Assembly: GCF_017814945.1 (NCBI RefSeq)
Contig: NZ_JAGIPX010000034.1
Coordinates: 25,379 to 89,378, forward strand
From: Paraburkholderia sp. LEh10
GTDB taxonomy: Bacteria > Pseudomonadota > Gammaproteobacteria > Burkholderiales > Burkholderiaceae
Reading direction: 5' to 3'
DNA: 64,000 nucleotides
In this document: one piece after another, positions 27,458 to 35,904 of the stretch
Layout: each line of letters starts with the position of its first letter
Numbering within the stretch: the first letter of the stretch is position 1
Translations under genes and position numbers: made by a program
The notes under the pieces: model-generated
The model's input: only the letters and a program-made list of their open reading frames with translations
What the model was told of the DNA's origin: nothing
The model's database searches: none

Positions 27458-28148
27458 TGTTTGTTCAAAGGCGGGAAGGGATTCACAAGGTCGGCGGAGC
27501 GGACCCAGCCGGTTGTCACTCGCCCTGGACTTGAAGTATCGATTCGTGTGTCCGCAAACCGGACATAGGAAAACTGATCTTGCGTCCGGAGCACAATAAC
27601 CCCGTCCCGTTTAGTTAGATACCCTTTTCTCGCGAGGAACTTTCCGTTTCGGACATCGTGGAAATAAGTTTTACGAGCAATCAAGCGAATGCCGATAGCA
27701 GGGATTTTATTCTCCATAGTAAATATTTCGCCCCCAACCTTGTTTTTCGGAAAGGAGGTAAATGCACCCAGCGCGTTTTCACAACCCGCCTGTCCTTCGT
27801 CTGTACGAATAATCCATGTCTCATGCCCTCTAAAGAGTTCTCCAGCGATATCAAAAAATTGGTCGCGGTCGACGTATGTTAAGTCCGTTTCCCCGGGCGC
27901 AAACGTAAGTATTTTCACTTCCGAATATGGCGGCTCTGGCTGCCCCTCCATATGCGCCCCCTTTTGAACAAATAGGAAAGTGCACGATCTTTTCTTGTCC
28001 TGCGCATTGTAGTACCCCGTCACGACGCCACTTGCATCAAAGGCAATCAATTCAGCACGGTCAAAAAAATTGCCGAACCAGTTGCATACGTTGTTTGTAC
28101 AAGGAGGAATTGCAAGAAGAATGCAATTGACTTACCTGTATTTATCAT
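27454..28148 (-). pseudogene. Secreted immunity-like gene, frameshifted at a T7 run
   Basis: From ATG at 28148 (GGAG about seven bases upstream) the first frame gives a clear signal peptide (MINTGKSIAFFLQFLLVQTTYA) but stops after 33 codons. The body continues in another frame from about 28062 to 27454 (IAFDASGVVTGYYNAQ, then RGHETWIIRTDEGQ, ending WVRSADLVNPFPPLNKQ). The frames meet at seven T on the coding strand (28069-28063); eight T would join them into one ~230-residue exported protein. The start overlaps the muramidase-like 3' end and the stop overlaps PAAR, the position of an immunity gene to a periplasmic type VI effector. No family recognised. Confidence 0.55.
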
Positions 28149-28230
28149 AGAAATCTCCAAGATTTTTTGCATAGTCCGGATTGCTATCCCGCCAGCCATT
28201 GCCGTTGTACGCCGCTGCAACTGCCTCCTG
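28132..28230 (-). pseudogene. Muramidase-like effector 3' end
   Basis: About 30 codons in one frame: GQEAVAAAYNGNGWRDSNPD then YAKNLGDFYDKYR and stop. The AAYNG ... YAKNL ... Y pattern resembles the C-terminus of N-acetylmuramidase/lysozyme-like domains found at the ends of evolved VgrG proteins or effectors. It is joined out of frame to the vgrG 5' end near 28225-28235. The stop overlaps the immunity-like start. Confidence 0.4.
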
Positions 28231-28475
28231 CCCGGGATGTCAATCGAGATAGTGACGGGCGTACTGGTGATGCTGTCCAGTTCAAGCGTGGTGCGGTCCG
28301 GATATGACGGCAGCTCGATATCCGTCCTGCACAGCACGTCGTAGCGGCACGGCCTGCCGATCTTTTCACGTCCCGCCAGGCTGATGGGGACCAGCACGGG
28401 TCGGGTGTCTTCGCCCTCGGCCAGCATGTCGGTGTAGCGCGGCGTCCAGCGCGGCAGCGCGGGCCCGTCAATCAC
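28225..28475 (-). pseudogene. vgrG 5' fragment
   Basis: About 84 codons: VLVPISLAGREKIGRPCRYD then VLCRTDIELPSYPDRTTLEL and TISIDIPGR, the pattern of the VgrG N-terminal (gp27-like) domain of type VI secretion spikes. It begins at a GTG (28475) without a convincing ribosome site; the frame is open a little further upstream without another start. The rest of the spike is deleted, and the sequence passes directly into the muramidase-like end. Confidence 0.5.
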
Positions 28476-28965
28476 GTGCGCGCGGGCGCCTTTTAGACAT
28501 TGGGGCTGTAGCGTGAATGGTTTTTCATTATGTGTCTCTCATGCCTGCTTCCATTGTTTATCAGTGATGCTAATGACCAGATGCCCGCTCGAACTCACAC
28601 CGAGGCCATCGCGCACTAGACCGGAAAACCAGGCCATGCACGATCAGAAAAGTATGAAAACTGAAGCGGACGCGCAAAACAATGCTGCGGGCATAAAATG
28701 CGGCCCGTACGCGGCGGGCCTTCACGGCAGGGTCTTCGGCTTCGCAGCACAACGCGACGAGCGCACCGGCCATCCCCAGGAATTCAGCTAACCCCAACCA
28801 AACCCGCGTTCATCGTTCTGATGCCGCGGGTTTTGTGTTTTCCCGGCCTCGCAATCAAAAACACGTGACCAAAAAACCAAAAGCCGGATCGCCCCACGGC
28901 CGACCCGGCTTTCACTTCATCAAACGCCCCTAACCTCGACGCGTCCAGATCCCGCCACAAACACC
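28476..28965. other. Intergenic region between island and amino-acid permease
   Basis: 490 bp with no convincing gene; a plus-strand open frame at 28513-28791 lacks a ribosome site and protein-like composition. A hairpin terminator is present at 28801-28840. Confidence 0.5.
28801..28840 (+). terminator. Intrinsic terminator
   Basis: AACCCGCG (28801-28808) pairs with CGCGGGTT (28825-28832), followed by TTGTGTTTT. No upstream plus-strand gene is recognised; it may end a small unrecognised transcript. Confidence 0.6.
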
Positions 28966-30354
28966 TCAGCGACCGCCCGCAACTCCCGCCAACTGATGCG
29001 CAGCCGCGCGCCGGCGCTTCACCACGTAGCCCGCCCACATCACGACAAGCCACACGGGCACGAGCAGCACTGACACGTTGAGTCCTGGCGTCATCGCGAG
29101 AATCACAAGAATCATGGCCATGAATGCAAGACAGATCCAGTTGCCGACCGGAAACCACAGCGACTTGAACACAAGCTTCTCACCCTGCGCGACCATCGCG
29201 CGGCGGGACTTCAGATGCGTCAGGCTGATCAACGCCCAGTTCAGCACCAATGCGGCAACGACGAGGGCCATCAGCACATCGAGCGCCTTTGACGGAACCA
29301 GATAATTGATGATCACGCAAGCAAACGTCGCAATCGCCGACAAGCCGATCGCCACATACGGCACGCCGCGCCCGTCCACCTTCAACAACGCACGCGGCGC
29401 ATTGCCCTGCTCCGCGAGACCGTACAGCATGCGACTGTTCGCATAGACGCCGCTGTTGTACACGGACAGCGCCGCCGTCAACACGACCACATTGAGAACG
29501 TTCGCAGTCACGCCTGCGCCGATCTGCGAGAAGATCATCACGAACGGGCTGCCGCCTTCCGCGACCTGATTCCACGGATACAGCGACAGCAGCACGACCA
29601 GCGAGCAGATGTAGAAAATCAGAATCCGGTAGATCACCTGATTCACGGCTTTAGGAATGCTCTTCTGCGGCTCGTCGGCTTCGGCGGCCGTAATGCCAAT
29701 CAGCTCAAGTCCGCCGAACGAGAACATGATCACGGCGAGCATCATGAAGAGGCCGTGGAAGCCATGCGGGAAAAAGCCGCCGTTGCTCCACAGGTTCGAA
29801 ACCGACGCCTGCGGTCCGCCGCTGCCGCTCAGCAGCAGATAACCGCCGAACACGATCATGCCGATCACGGCCACGACCTTGACGATCGCAAACCAGAACT
29901 CCGTCTCGCCGTATGCCTTCACGTTCGCCAGATTGATCGCATTGATGACGGCGAAGCAGACGAGCGCCGACACCCACGCCGGCACGCCGGGCCACCAGAA
30001 GTGCACGTAAGTGCCGACGGCCGTCAGCTCGGCCATGCTCACGAGCACGTACAGCACCCAGTAATTCCAGCCGGAGAGGAAGCCGGGGAAGTCGCCCCAG
30101 TACTTGTATGCGAAGTGGCTGAACGAACCGGCGACCGGTTCCTGCGCAACCATTTCGCCTAGCTGGCGCATGATCAGAAACGCGATGAAACCGCCGATCG
30201 CGTACCCGAGAATCATCGACGGCCCGGCCGCCTTCAACACGCCCGCCGAGCCCAGAAAAAGGCCCGTGCCGATTGCGCCGCCCAGCGCGATCAGCTGGAT
30301 ATGCCGGTTCTTCAGCCCGCGCTTGAGGCCGTCATGCTGCTGTCCGTTGTCCAA
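28966..30354 (-). CDS. AAT-family amino-acid permease
   Basis: A 462-residue inner-membrane symporter with 12 helices of the amino acid-polyamine-organocation superfamily. The start GLKNRHIQLIALGGAIGTGLFLGS is the classic AAT signature shared with AroP, PheP and ProY; exact substrate not assignable. Translation appears to start at TTG (30354) with GGAG eight bases upstream, as no in-frame ATG precedes the conserved region. A GGGCGG-AAA-CCGCCC hairpin lies in the leader (30391-30407). Confidence 0.9.
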   Translation of the reverse strand: MDNGQQHDGLKRGLKNRHIQLIALGGAIGTGLFLGSAGVLKAAGPSMILGYAIGGFIAFLIMRQLGEMVAQEPVAGSFSHFAYKYWGDFPGFLSGWNYWVLYVLVSMAELTAVGTYVHFWWPGVPAWVSALVCFAVINAINLANVKAYGETEFWFAIVKVVAVIGMIVFGGYLLLSGSGGPQASVSNLWSNGGFFPHGFHGLFMMLAVIMFSFGGLELIGITAAEADEPQKSIPKAVNQVIYRILIFYICSLVVLLSLYPWNQVAEGGSPFVMIFSQIGAGVTANVLNVVVLTAALSVYNSGVYANSRMLYGLAEQGNAPRALLKVDGRGVPYVAIGLSAIATFACVIINYLVPSKALDVLMALVVAALVLNWALISLTHLKSRRAMVAQGEKLVFKSLWFPVGNWICLAFMAMILVILAMTPGLNVSVLLVPVWLVVMWAGYVVKRRRAAAHQLAGVAGGR

Positions 30355-30630
30355 AATGTCTCACTCCACTACGTTGAATCAGGCACTGCGCGGGCGGAAA
30401 CCGCCCGGAAAAACCGCAAATTGTACCTTCTGACGCAGTGCTCACATACTGGGCAGACAAGGTGCCGTCGCCTTGACGCCTGCCGCGTCGACATCCGCAC
30501 CGTCGCGACCGATTTCCACGCTCGCGCCAAAAGGTTGAGCAACGTGTCCGAAATGTTCTTTCGATAGCGGTTGTCACCCCGGCTTGCGTTCGGTATGTTC
30601 GCAGAATCCCGTCCTGCCGATGGAGTCGTC

Positions 30631-31566
30631 ATGTCGCCGAAACATCTGCTTTATGCCGTTGTCCTTGGTGCCTGCTTCGCCTGCGGCGCATATGCGCAAA
30701 CGGGACAACCGGCGCCGCAACCCACGCCGTCCGCAGCGCCTTCGCCTGACGCGCCGGCGCCCGATATGCAAGCGGCACCCGCCGCCGAAGAGCCCGCGCC
30801 TGCCCCGGCGCCCGCCCCAGCCCCCGCTCCCGAACCCCGTCCCACCGCCGCCGTTCCGCCGAGCGGCCCCGTGCGGAACATCGTGCTCGTGCACGGCGCG
30901 TTCGTCGACGGCTCGAGCTGGAACGGCGTGATTGCCCGGCTGCAGCAGAAGGGCTATCACGTCGCCTCGGTGCAGATTCCGCTGACCTCGCTCGCCGACG
31001 ACGTCGCCGCGACCAAACGGGTGCTCGCTCAACTATCTGGCCCGACCGTGCTGGTCGGCCATTCGTGGGGCGGCGTCGTGATCACGGAAGCGGGTTCGGG
31101 TGCGGACGCGTCGAAAGTGATCGGCCTCGTCTACGTCGCTGCCATTGCGCCCGACGTCGGCGAAACATCCGTCGATATTCTCAAGCGCGGCCCGCAAATG
31201 CCCGCCGGCTCCAGCATGATCAAGGACAGCACCGGCTTCCTCTGGCTCGACCCAGCGAAGTACCACAGCGACTTCGCCGCCGACGTGCCCGAAAGCCTGA
31301 CGCGCGTGCTCGTCGCCGCGCAGCAGCCGATCACGAGCAAGGCGTTCGAGGAACGCGTGACGCAAGCCGCGTGGCGATACAAGCCGTCGTGGTACATCGT
31401 GACGTCGCGGGATCGCGCGGTGTCGCCGGAAATCCAGCGCTGGATGGCGCACCGGATCGGCGCGACCATCGTCGAGACGCCGTCGAGTCATCTGGTGCCC
31501 GTCTCGCATGCAGGCGCAACGGCCGATGCGATCGCGCGGGCCGCGAAGGAGTTCGGCAAGGAGTGA
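30631..31566 (+). CDS. Exported alpha/beta hydrolase
   Basis: A 311-residue protein with a signal peptide (residues 1-22, ending AYAQ), a Pro/Ala-rich linker (about 25-75, PAPAPAPAPAPEP) and an alpha/beta-hydrolase domain. Catalytic triad candidates: Ser in GHSWGG (near 148), Asp in TSRDRAV, His in SSHLVPVSH. The linker suggests display in the periplasm or at the envelope. Substrate unknown. ATG at 30631 chosen because it begins the signal peptide. Convergent with the MFS gene, 27 bp apart. Confidence 0.85.
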   Translation: MSPKHLLYAVVLGACFACGAYAQTGQPAPQPTPSAAPSPDAPAPDMQAAPAAEEPAPAPAPAPAPAPEPRPTAAVPPSGPVRNIVLVHGAFVDGSSWNGVIARLQQKGYHVASVQIPLTSLADDVAATKRVLAQLSGPTVLVGHSWGGVVITEAGSGADASKVIGLVYVAAIAPDVGETSVDILKRGPQMPAGSSMIKDSTGFLWLDPAKYHSDFAADVPESLTRVLVAAQQPITSKAFEERVTQAAWRYKPSWYIVTSRDRAVSPEIQRWMAHRIGATIVETPSSHLVPVSHAGATADAIARAAKEFGKE

Positions 31567-31593
31567 CGGATGCGCCGCGCGGTCCCGGCGGCG

Positions 31594-32847
31594 CTATGGC
31601 GTCATTGCCGCGATGCCTTCGGGAATCCGCGCAAGCCTCGCCGCCGGCGACATCACGATGATCGACGCCTGCACGGCGAAGCCGAGCGCCGCCGCGACGA
31701 GACATGCGTCCATCCCGAGATGCGCGCTGATCGCCGCGCCCAGCAGCGCGCCGAGCGGCCGCGCGCCGTACGTCGCCGTGCTGTTGAGGGCCGACACACG
31801 GCCCATCATGCTGGCGGGCGTGATCGCCTGACGCAGCGTCGTCGAGCCGACCGTCCACAGGATCGGGCCCGCGCCCAGCAGGAAGAAGCTCGCTGCCGCG
31901 AGCCAGAACGACGGCACGGCGAGCGTGGCGACCATCGCGAGCGAAGCGGCCAATCCGCAAAACGGCCCGACCATCAGCGTGCGCCCGAACCTCACGCGCC
32001 GCGCGACGGACGGTGCCGCGATCGCGCCGCATACCATGCCGACGCCGTACGCGCCGAGCGTCACGCCGACGGCCGACGCGCTCAGGCCCAGCCGATGCAC
32101 CGCGTACGGCACGTACACCGCCTGCAGCGTGAAAAAGCCGATGTTGAAGAAGACAGCCGTCGCGAGCATCGGCCGAAGGAGCGCATCGCCGATCACGAAG
32201 CGCGCGCCTTCGCGCAGCTCGGACATGAAGTGCCGCGCGGCATGGCAAGCGCGCGGCGGCTCGCGCAAACCGGCCAGCAACGCGGCAGCGCACGCCGACA
32301 GCGCCGCTGCGCACCCATAGGCCCAGCCCGCGCCGATCCAGCCCACCAGCAGCCCACCCAACGCCGGCCCCGCCGAATACGCGACGCTGCGCGCCAGCTC
32401 GATGCGCCCGTTCGCGGCGGCGAGCGCATCGCGCGAAACGAGGGCGGGCACGAGCGCGGGCGCGGCGACGCTGTACGCGACCGTGCCCGTCGCGCCGAGA
32501 GAACCGAGGATCGCGAGCAACGGCAGCGTCAGCGCATGTGACAGCATGAGCAGCAGCACGGCTGCCATCGCGAGCGCGCGCACGCTCTCCGAGGCGGCCA
32601 TCAGCACGCGGCGCGACCGGCGATCCGCGTAGACGCCGAGCGGGATCGACAGCAACAGGAACGGCAGCGTCTGCGCCGTTTGCAGCAGCCCGGTATCGCG
32701 CGCGGTAGCGCCGAGCGTGAAAACGGCCACCAATGGCGCGGCGGCGAGACTGATCTGCTCGGCGGACTGCGCGATCAGGTTGGACCAGGCAAGCTGCCGG
32801 AACGACGCCGGCAGCCGGGCGGCAGAATGGGGAAGGCGAAAGCGCAT
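31594..32847 (-). CDS. MFS exporter (EntS-like MFS_3 branch)
   Basis: A 417-residue 12-helix transporter: LAWSNLIAQSAEQISLAAAP in helix 1, GVYADRRSRRVLM motif A in loop 2-3, ending in a short tail. It resembles exporters of the enterobactin-exporter type, but no siderophore genes are nearby. Arranged tail-to-tail with the hydrolase gene and upstream of a MocR-type regulator on the same strand. Confidence 0.85.
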   Translation of the reverse strand: MRFRLPHSAARLPASFRQLAWSNLIAQSAEQISLAAAPLVAVFTLGATARDTGLLQTAQTLPFLLLSIPLGVYADRRSRRVLMAASESVRALAMAAVLLLMLSHALTLPLLAILGSLGATGTVAYSVAAPALVPALVSRDALAAANGRIELARSVAYSAGPALGGLLVGWIGAGWAYGCAAALSACAAALLAGLREPPRACHAARHFMSELREGARFVIGDALLRPMLATAVFFNIGFFTLQAVYVPYAVHRLGLSASAVGVTLGAYGVGMVCGAIAAPSVARRVRFGRTLMVGPFCGLAASLAMVATLAVPSFWLAAASFFLLGAGPILWTVGSTTLRQAITPASMMGRVSALNSTATYGARPLGALLGAAISAHLGMDACLVAAALGFAVQASIIVMSPAARLARIPEGIAAMTP

Positions 32848-32987
32848 CGGAGGCTCCGCGACACGATATCGAAGAACTCATCGTCACGGTTTCGTCCCGC
32901 CCGCGCGCTCCGCTTCTTGCCGCGTGATTCCCGTCGAAGACCGCGCGTCGCACGGCCCCTCAAGACGCAACGCTCAAGCCTCCAGAC

Positions 32988-34418
32988 TCAAGGCGCGTAC
33001 GACGACGCCATCCCGCTTTCCAGCCCGTGATCGAGCGTCGTGCGGATTAGCGCGAGGCCGCGTGCGAGCGCATCGAGCGATGCCGCGCCGCTCATGCAGA
33101 TACGAATCGCATGCGGCGCGGCGTTGCGGCCGATCACGAAGCTGTCGGCCGTCTTGACGAGCACGCCCTCCTGGCGCAGCGCCGCTGCGAACTCGGCCGC
33201 GCGCCACGGCTCGGGCAGCGGCAGCCACAGATGCGAGCTGGTCGGCGCGCGGCGATATGCGACGTCCGCGAGCGCGCCGTCCGCGATCTCGTGCTCGGCG
33301 TCGATCCGCGCACGCTGCAACGCGTTGAGACGATCCATCTCGCCGCTCTCGATCCAGCGCGACACGATCTCGGCCATCAGCGGCGCCGTCATCCAGCAGT
33401 CGCTGCGGATCACGGCGGCGATCTTCGAGCACCAGGCGCTCGGCGCCTGCAGATAGCCGACCCGCAACCCCGGCGCAACCGACTTCGACAGCCCCGCGAT
33501 CAGGAACGCCTGCTCCGGGATCCGCACCGCGAGCGGTTGGGGCGGCGCTTCGAGCAGCATCGCGGGCACGATGTCCTCGATCAGCAGCACGCCATGCCGC
33601 TGCAGGATGTCGGCGACGGCGTCTCGCCGTTGCGCGGACATGGTCGCCGTCGTCGGATTGTGGATGGTCGGCACGCAGAAGATCGCGCGCGGATGCAGCG
33701 ACTTGCACGCAAGCTCCAGCGCGGCGGGCACGAGCCCTTCCTGATCGATCTCGACGCCGACGAGATGCAGCCGCAGTTGCCTCGCGAGCGCAATGATGCC
33801 GGGATAGCTCACCACCTCGGCGAGCACCGTGTCGCCCGGACGCGTGACGGCCCGCAGCACCGATGCGAGGGCATGCTGCGCGCCCTGCGTGACGAGCACG
33901 CGCGCGGCGCTCGCCGGACTGCCCGCGCGGCCGAGCCACGCGGCGCCCGCGAGGCGATGGCGCATCGAGCCCGCCTCCGGCGCGTATTGCAGCAGTTCGG
34001 CCGTGAGGCGCTGGTCGGTGGCAATGTCGGCGAGCGTGACGGACAGCGCGGCCGCTTCTTCCGTCGATTGCGGCACGTTCTGGCCGAGATCGATCAGCGG
34101 CGGCGAGCTCGCCGCGCCGGGCCGCAGCGCCGCATAGCCGTTGGCGGCGGGCGGCATCTCGCGGGAACGCGCCTGCGCGACATAGGTGCCGTCGCCGACC
34201 CGCGCATTCGCGAGCCCCTGGCGCTCCAGTTCGGCATACGCACGGCTGATGGTGCCCGTCGTCACATGCAGCTCGCTTGCGAGCGACCGGTGCGGCGGCA
34301 GCTTCTCGCCGGCGGGCAGTTGCCCATTTAGGATGGCCTGCGCGAACGCGCGCGCAATGACCTGATATTTCGGTTCGCTGCCCGCCTCGATCCTTGGCAG
34401 CCAGGCATTCATCGCCAT
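32988..34418 (-). CDS. MocR/PdxR-type GntR regulator with aminotransferase domain
   Basis: A 476-residue regulator: winged helix at about 10-80 (YQVIARAFAQAILNGQLPAG, LHVTTGTISRAYAELERQGL) and a fold-type I aminotransferase domain with PLP lysine in IAGLSKSVAPGLRVGYL. Such proteins sense PLP plus an amine. ATG at 34418 (MAMNAW) is adopted. It is divergent from an enolase-superfamily gene and a betaine-type ABC operon, and the shared spacer contains paired repeats that look like its operators. Confidence 0.9.
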   Translation of the reverse strand: MAMNAWLPRIEAGSEPKYQVIARAFAQAILNGQLPAGEKLPPHRSLASELHVTTGTISRAYAELERQGLANARVGDGTYVAQARSREMPPAANGYAALRPGAASSPPLIDLGQNVPQSTEEAAALSVTLADIATDQRLTAELLQYAPEAGSMRHRLAGAAWLGRAGSPASAARVLVTQGAQHALASVLRAVTRPGDTVLAEVVSYPGIIALARQLRLHLVGVEIDQEGLVPAALELACKSLHPRAIFCVPTIHNPTTATMSAQRRDAVADILQRHGVLLIEDIVPAMLLEAPPQPLAVRIPEQAFLIAGLSKSVAPGLRVGYLQAPSAWCSKIAAVIRSDCWMTAPLMAEIVSRWIESGEMDRLNALQRARIDAEHEIADGALADVAYRRAPTSSHLWLPLPEPWRAAEFAAALRQEGVLVKTADSFVIGRNAAPHAIRICMSGAASLDALARGLALIRTTLDHGLESGMASSYAP

Positions 34419-34453
34419 GATGCGACGGTCTCCGGAAGTCGGTTGGGTTGTGT

Positions 34454-34583
34454 CATTCGGATGATACGCACTGCATATCCTGAAATTGGATGCAGTCATT
34501 TACTTTTATTGAAGCGATTGAGTTGCCCGCACGGGCTTCATAGCATGGCGTCATTCTCAGATCATTCGGTACGCATTGCACAT
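34454..34583. promoter_or_regulatory. Paired direct repeats, likely MocR operators
   Basis: TACGCACTGCATAT (34465-34478) and TACGCATTGCACAT (34570-34583) recur exactly 105 bp apart, each preceded by CATTCGG (34454-34460, 34563-34569). An inverted ACTGCAT/ATGCAGT pair overlaps the first (34470-34496). They lie between the divergent regulator and the operon it probably controls. Confidence 0.55.
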
Positions 34584-34659
34584 GCGACGCATGCGGCATC
34601 TGCAATATGAGACGGCGGTATGGCGCGCCAAAGCGCCGACCTACAGGAGGAGACGCCTG

Positions 34660-35823
34660 ATGGATCGTGAAGCAAGTCCCGCCGTACAGACGGCCCGGAT
34701 CACCCGCATCGACGTGACGCACCACCAGCTGGTGCTCGACCCGCCCTTTCCCGCGTCGTGGGATAGCCAGCCCCGCCGCAAATTTCCCGCGACGATCGTG
34801 CGCGTGCACGACGACGCCGGCCGGGTCGGCTTCGGTTCGGGCGACGCGATGTATGGCTTCGCGGACTACCAGCATCTTTTCATCGGCACTGATCCCCTCG
34901 ATCTCGCGCGCCATAGCGCCGTGCTCGACAACATCGGCTTTCATGCCGGCCGCCCGTGGCCGCTCGACATCGCGCTGTGGGATCTCGCCGGCAAGATCCG
35001 TGGCGAGCCGTGCTGGCGGATGGCGGGCGGGCGCAACGGGCGGATTCGCGCGTATGCGTCGAGCGGCGTGCACCGCCGCCCCGACGAGATGGCGCGCATG
35101 GCGCTGCATGTCGCCGAGCGTGGCTTTCCGGCGCTGAAGGTCCGCTTCGGCCGTCCGCAGCTAAAAGACGATTTCGCGGTGCTCGCCGCTGTGCGCGAAG
35201 CTGTCGGCAGCCGGCTCGAACTGATGGTCGATTGCAATCAGGGCTGGCGCATGCCGTGGGACACGGCCGCGCCGTGGACCTTCGACGCAGCGCTCGCCGT
35301 CGCGCGCGAACTGGAAAAGCACGACGTCTATTGGATGGAAGAGCCGCTGCACCGAGGCGACTACGATGGCATGGCGCGGCTGCGCAAAGCCGTGTCGCCC
35401 GCGCTGCGCATTGCCGGCGGCGAGATGACGCGCGAGCGCTACGAGTTCGACCAGTTGCTCGCGCACGGCTGCCTCGACGTGTTCCAGCCGGACGTCGTGT
35501 GCTCGCTCGGCATGGAAGGCCTGCGCAAGCTCGTGCAGGCCGTCGAGGCGCGCGGCAAGGTCTTCACGCCGCACACGTGGGGCAACGGCATCGGGCTCGC
35601 CGCGAACCTGCATCTGACAGCGGGTGCCGCGAATGCGCCGTTCATCGAGTTCCCGTACGACCCGCCCGAGTGGTCGATCGAGCGCCGCGACTTCATGCTG
35701 AGAAACCCGATCGATATCGACAGCGAAGGCTGGATCACACTGTCCGACGCGCCGGGCCTCGGCCTGTCCATCGACGAAGACATCCTCGCCGCGACGCTCA
35801 GCGCGCGCAGCACGTACGGTTGA
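34660..35823 (+). CDS. Enolase-superfamily (mandelate racemase/muconate lactonizing) enzyme
   Basis: A 387-residue TIM-barrel enzyme with an N-terminal capping domain (1-130) and C-terminal barrel: ALKVRFGRPQLKDD, metal-binding Asp in LMVDCNQGW, Glu in WMEEPLHRGD and GGEMT. Family members abstract an alpha proton from acids, acting as racemases or dehydratases. Context with a betaine-type ABC transporter and MocR regulator suggests an amino-acid- or betaine-related substrate. AGGAGGAGA precedes the ATG at 34660. Confidence 0.88.
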   Translation: MDREASPAVQTARITRIDVTHHQLVLDPPFPASWDSQPRRKFPATIVRVHDDAGRVGFGSGDAMYGFADYQHLFIGTDPLDLARHSAVLDNIGFHAGRPWPLDIALWDLAGKIRGEPCWRMAGGRNGRIRAYASSGVHRRPDEMARMALHVAERGFPALKVRFGRPQLKDDFAVLAAVREAVGSRLELMVDCNQGWRMPWDTAAPWTFDAALAVARELEKHDVYWMEEPLHRGDYDGMARLRKAVSPALRIAGGEMTRERYEFDQLLAHGCLDVFQPDVVCSLGMEGLRKLVQAVEARGKVFTPHTWGNGIGLAANLHLTAGAANAPFIEFPYDPPEWSIERRDFMLRNPIDIDSEGWITLSDAPGLGLSIDEDILAATLSARSTYG

Positions 35824-35904
35824 CGACGCCGGCACCGCATTGCCTCTCAAGGCGCCCTGCAACAGCGCCCCACGCTAAACAACCAATCACAAATGGAGAC
35901 AACC

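Larger units (their letters stand above)
26763..28500. mobile_element. Decayed tRNA-associated island with type VI secretion cargo
   Basis: Directly 3' of tRNA-Leu lies a ~1.7-kb stretch made of gene fragments: integrase N-terminal part (+), PAAR, immunity-like gene, muramidase-like 3' end and vgrG 5' end (all -). GC is visibly lower in 27590-28180 than in flanking genes. No duplicated tRNA 3' end was found within the window, so the far attachment site is lost or lies elsewhere. Confidence 0.55.

Noticed and set aside
28513..28791. Plus-strand open frame of 92 codons
   Set aside because: No ribosome site, no recognisable protein features; left as intergenic although a terminator follows it.
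26763..28965. Second attachment site (copy of the tRNA-Leu 3' end) bounding the island
   Set aside because: No repeat of the tRNA 3' sequence was found downstream in this window, so a complete island boundary cannot be claimed.
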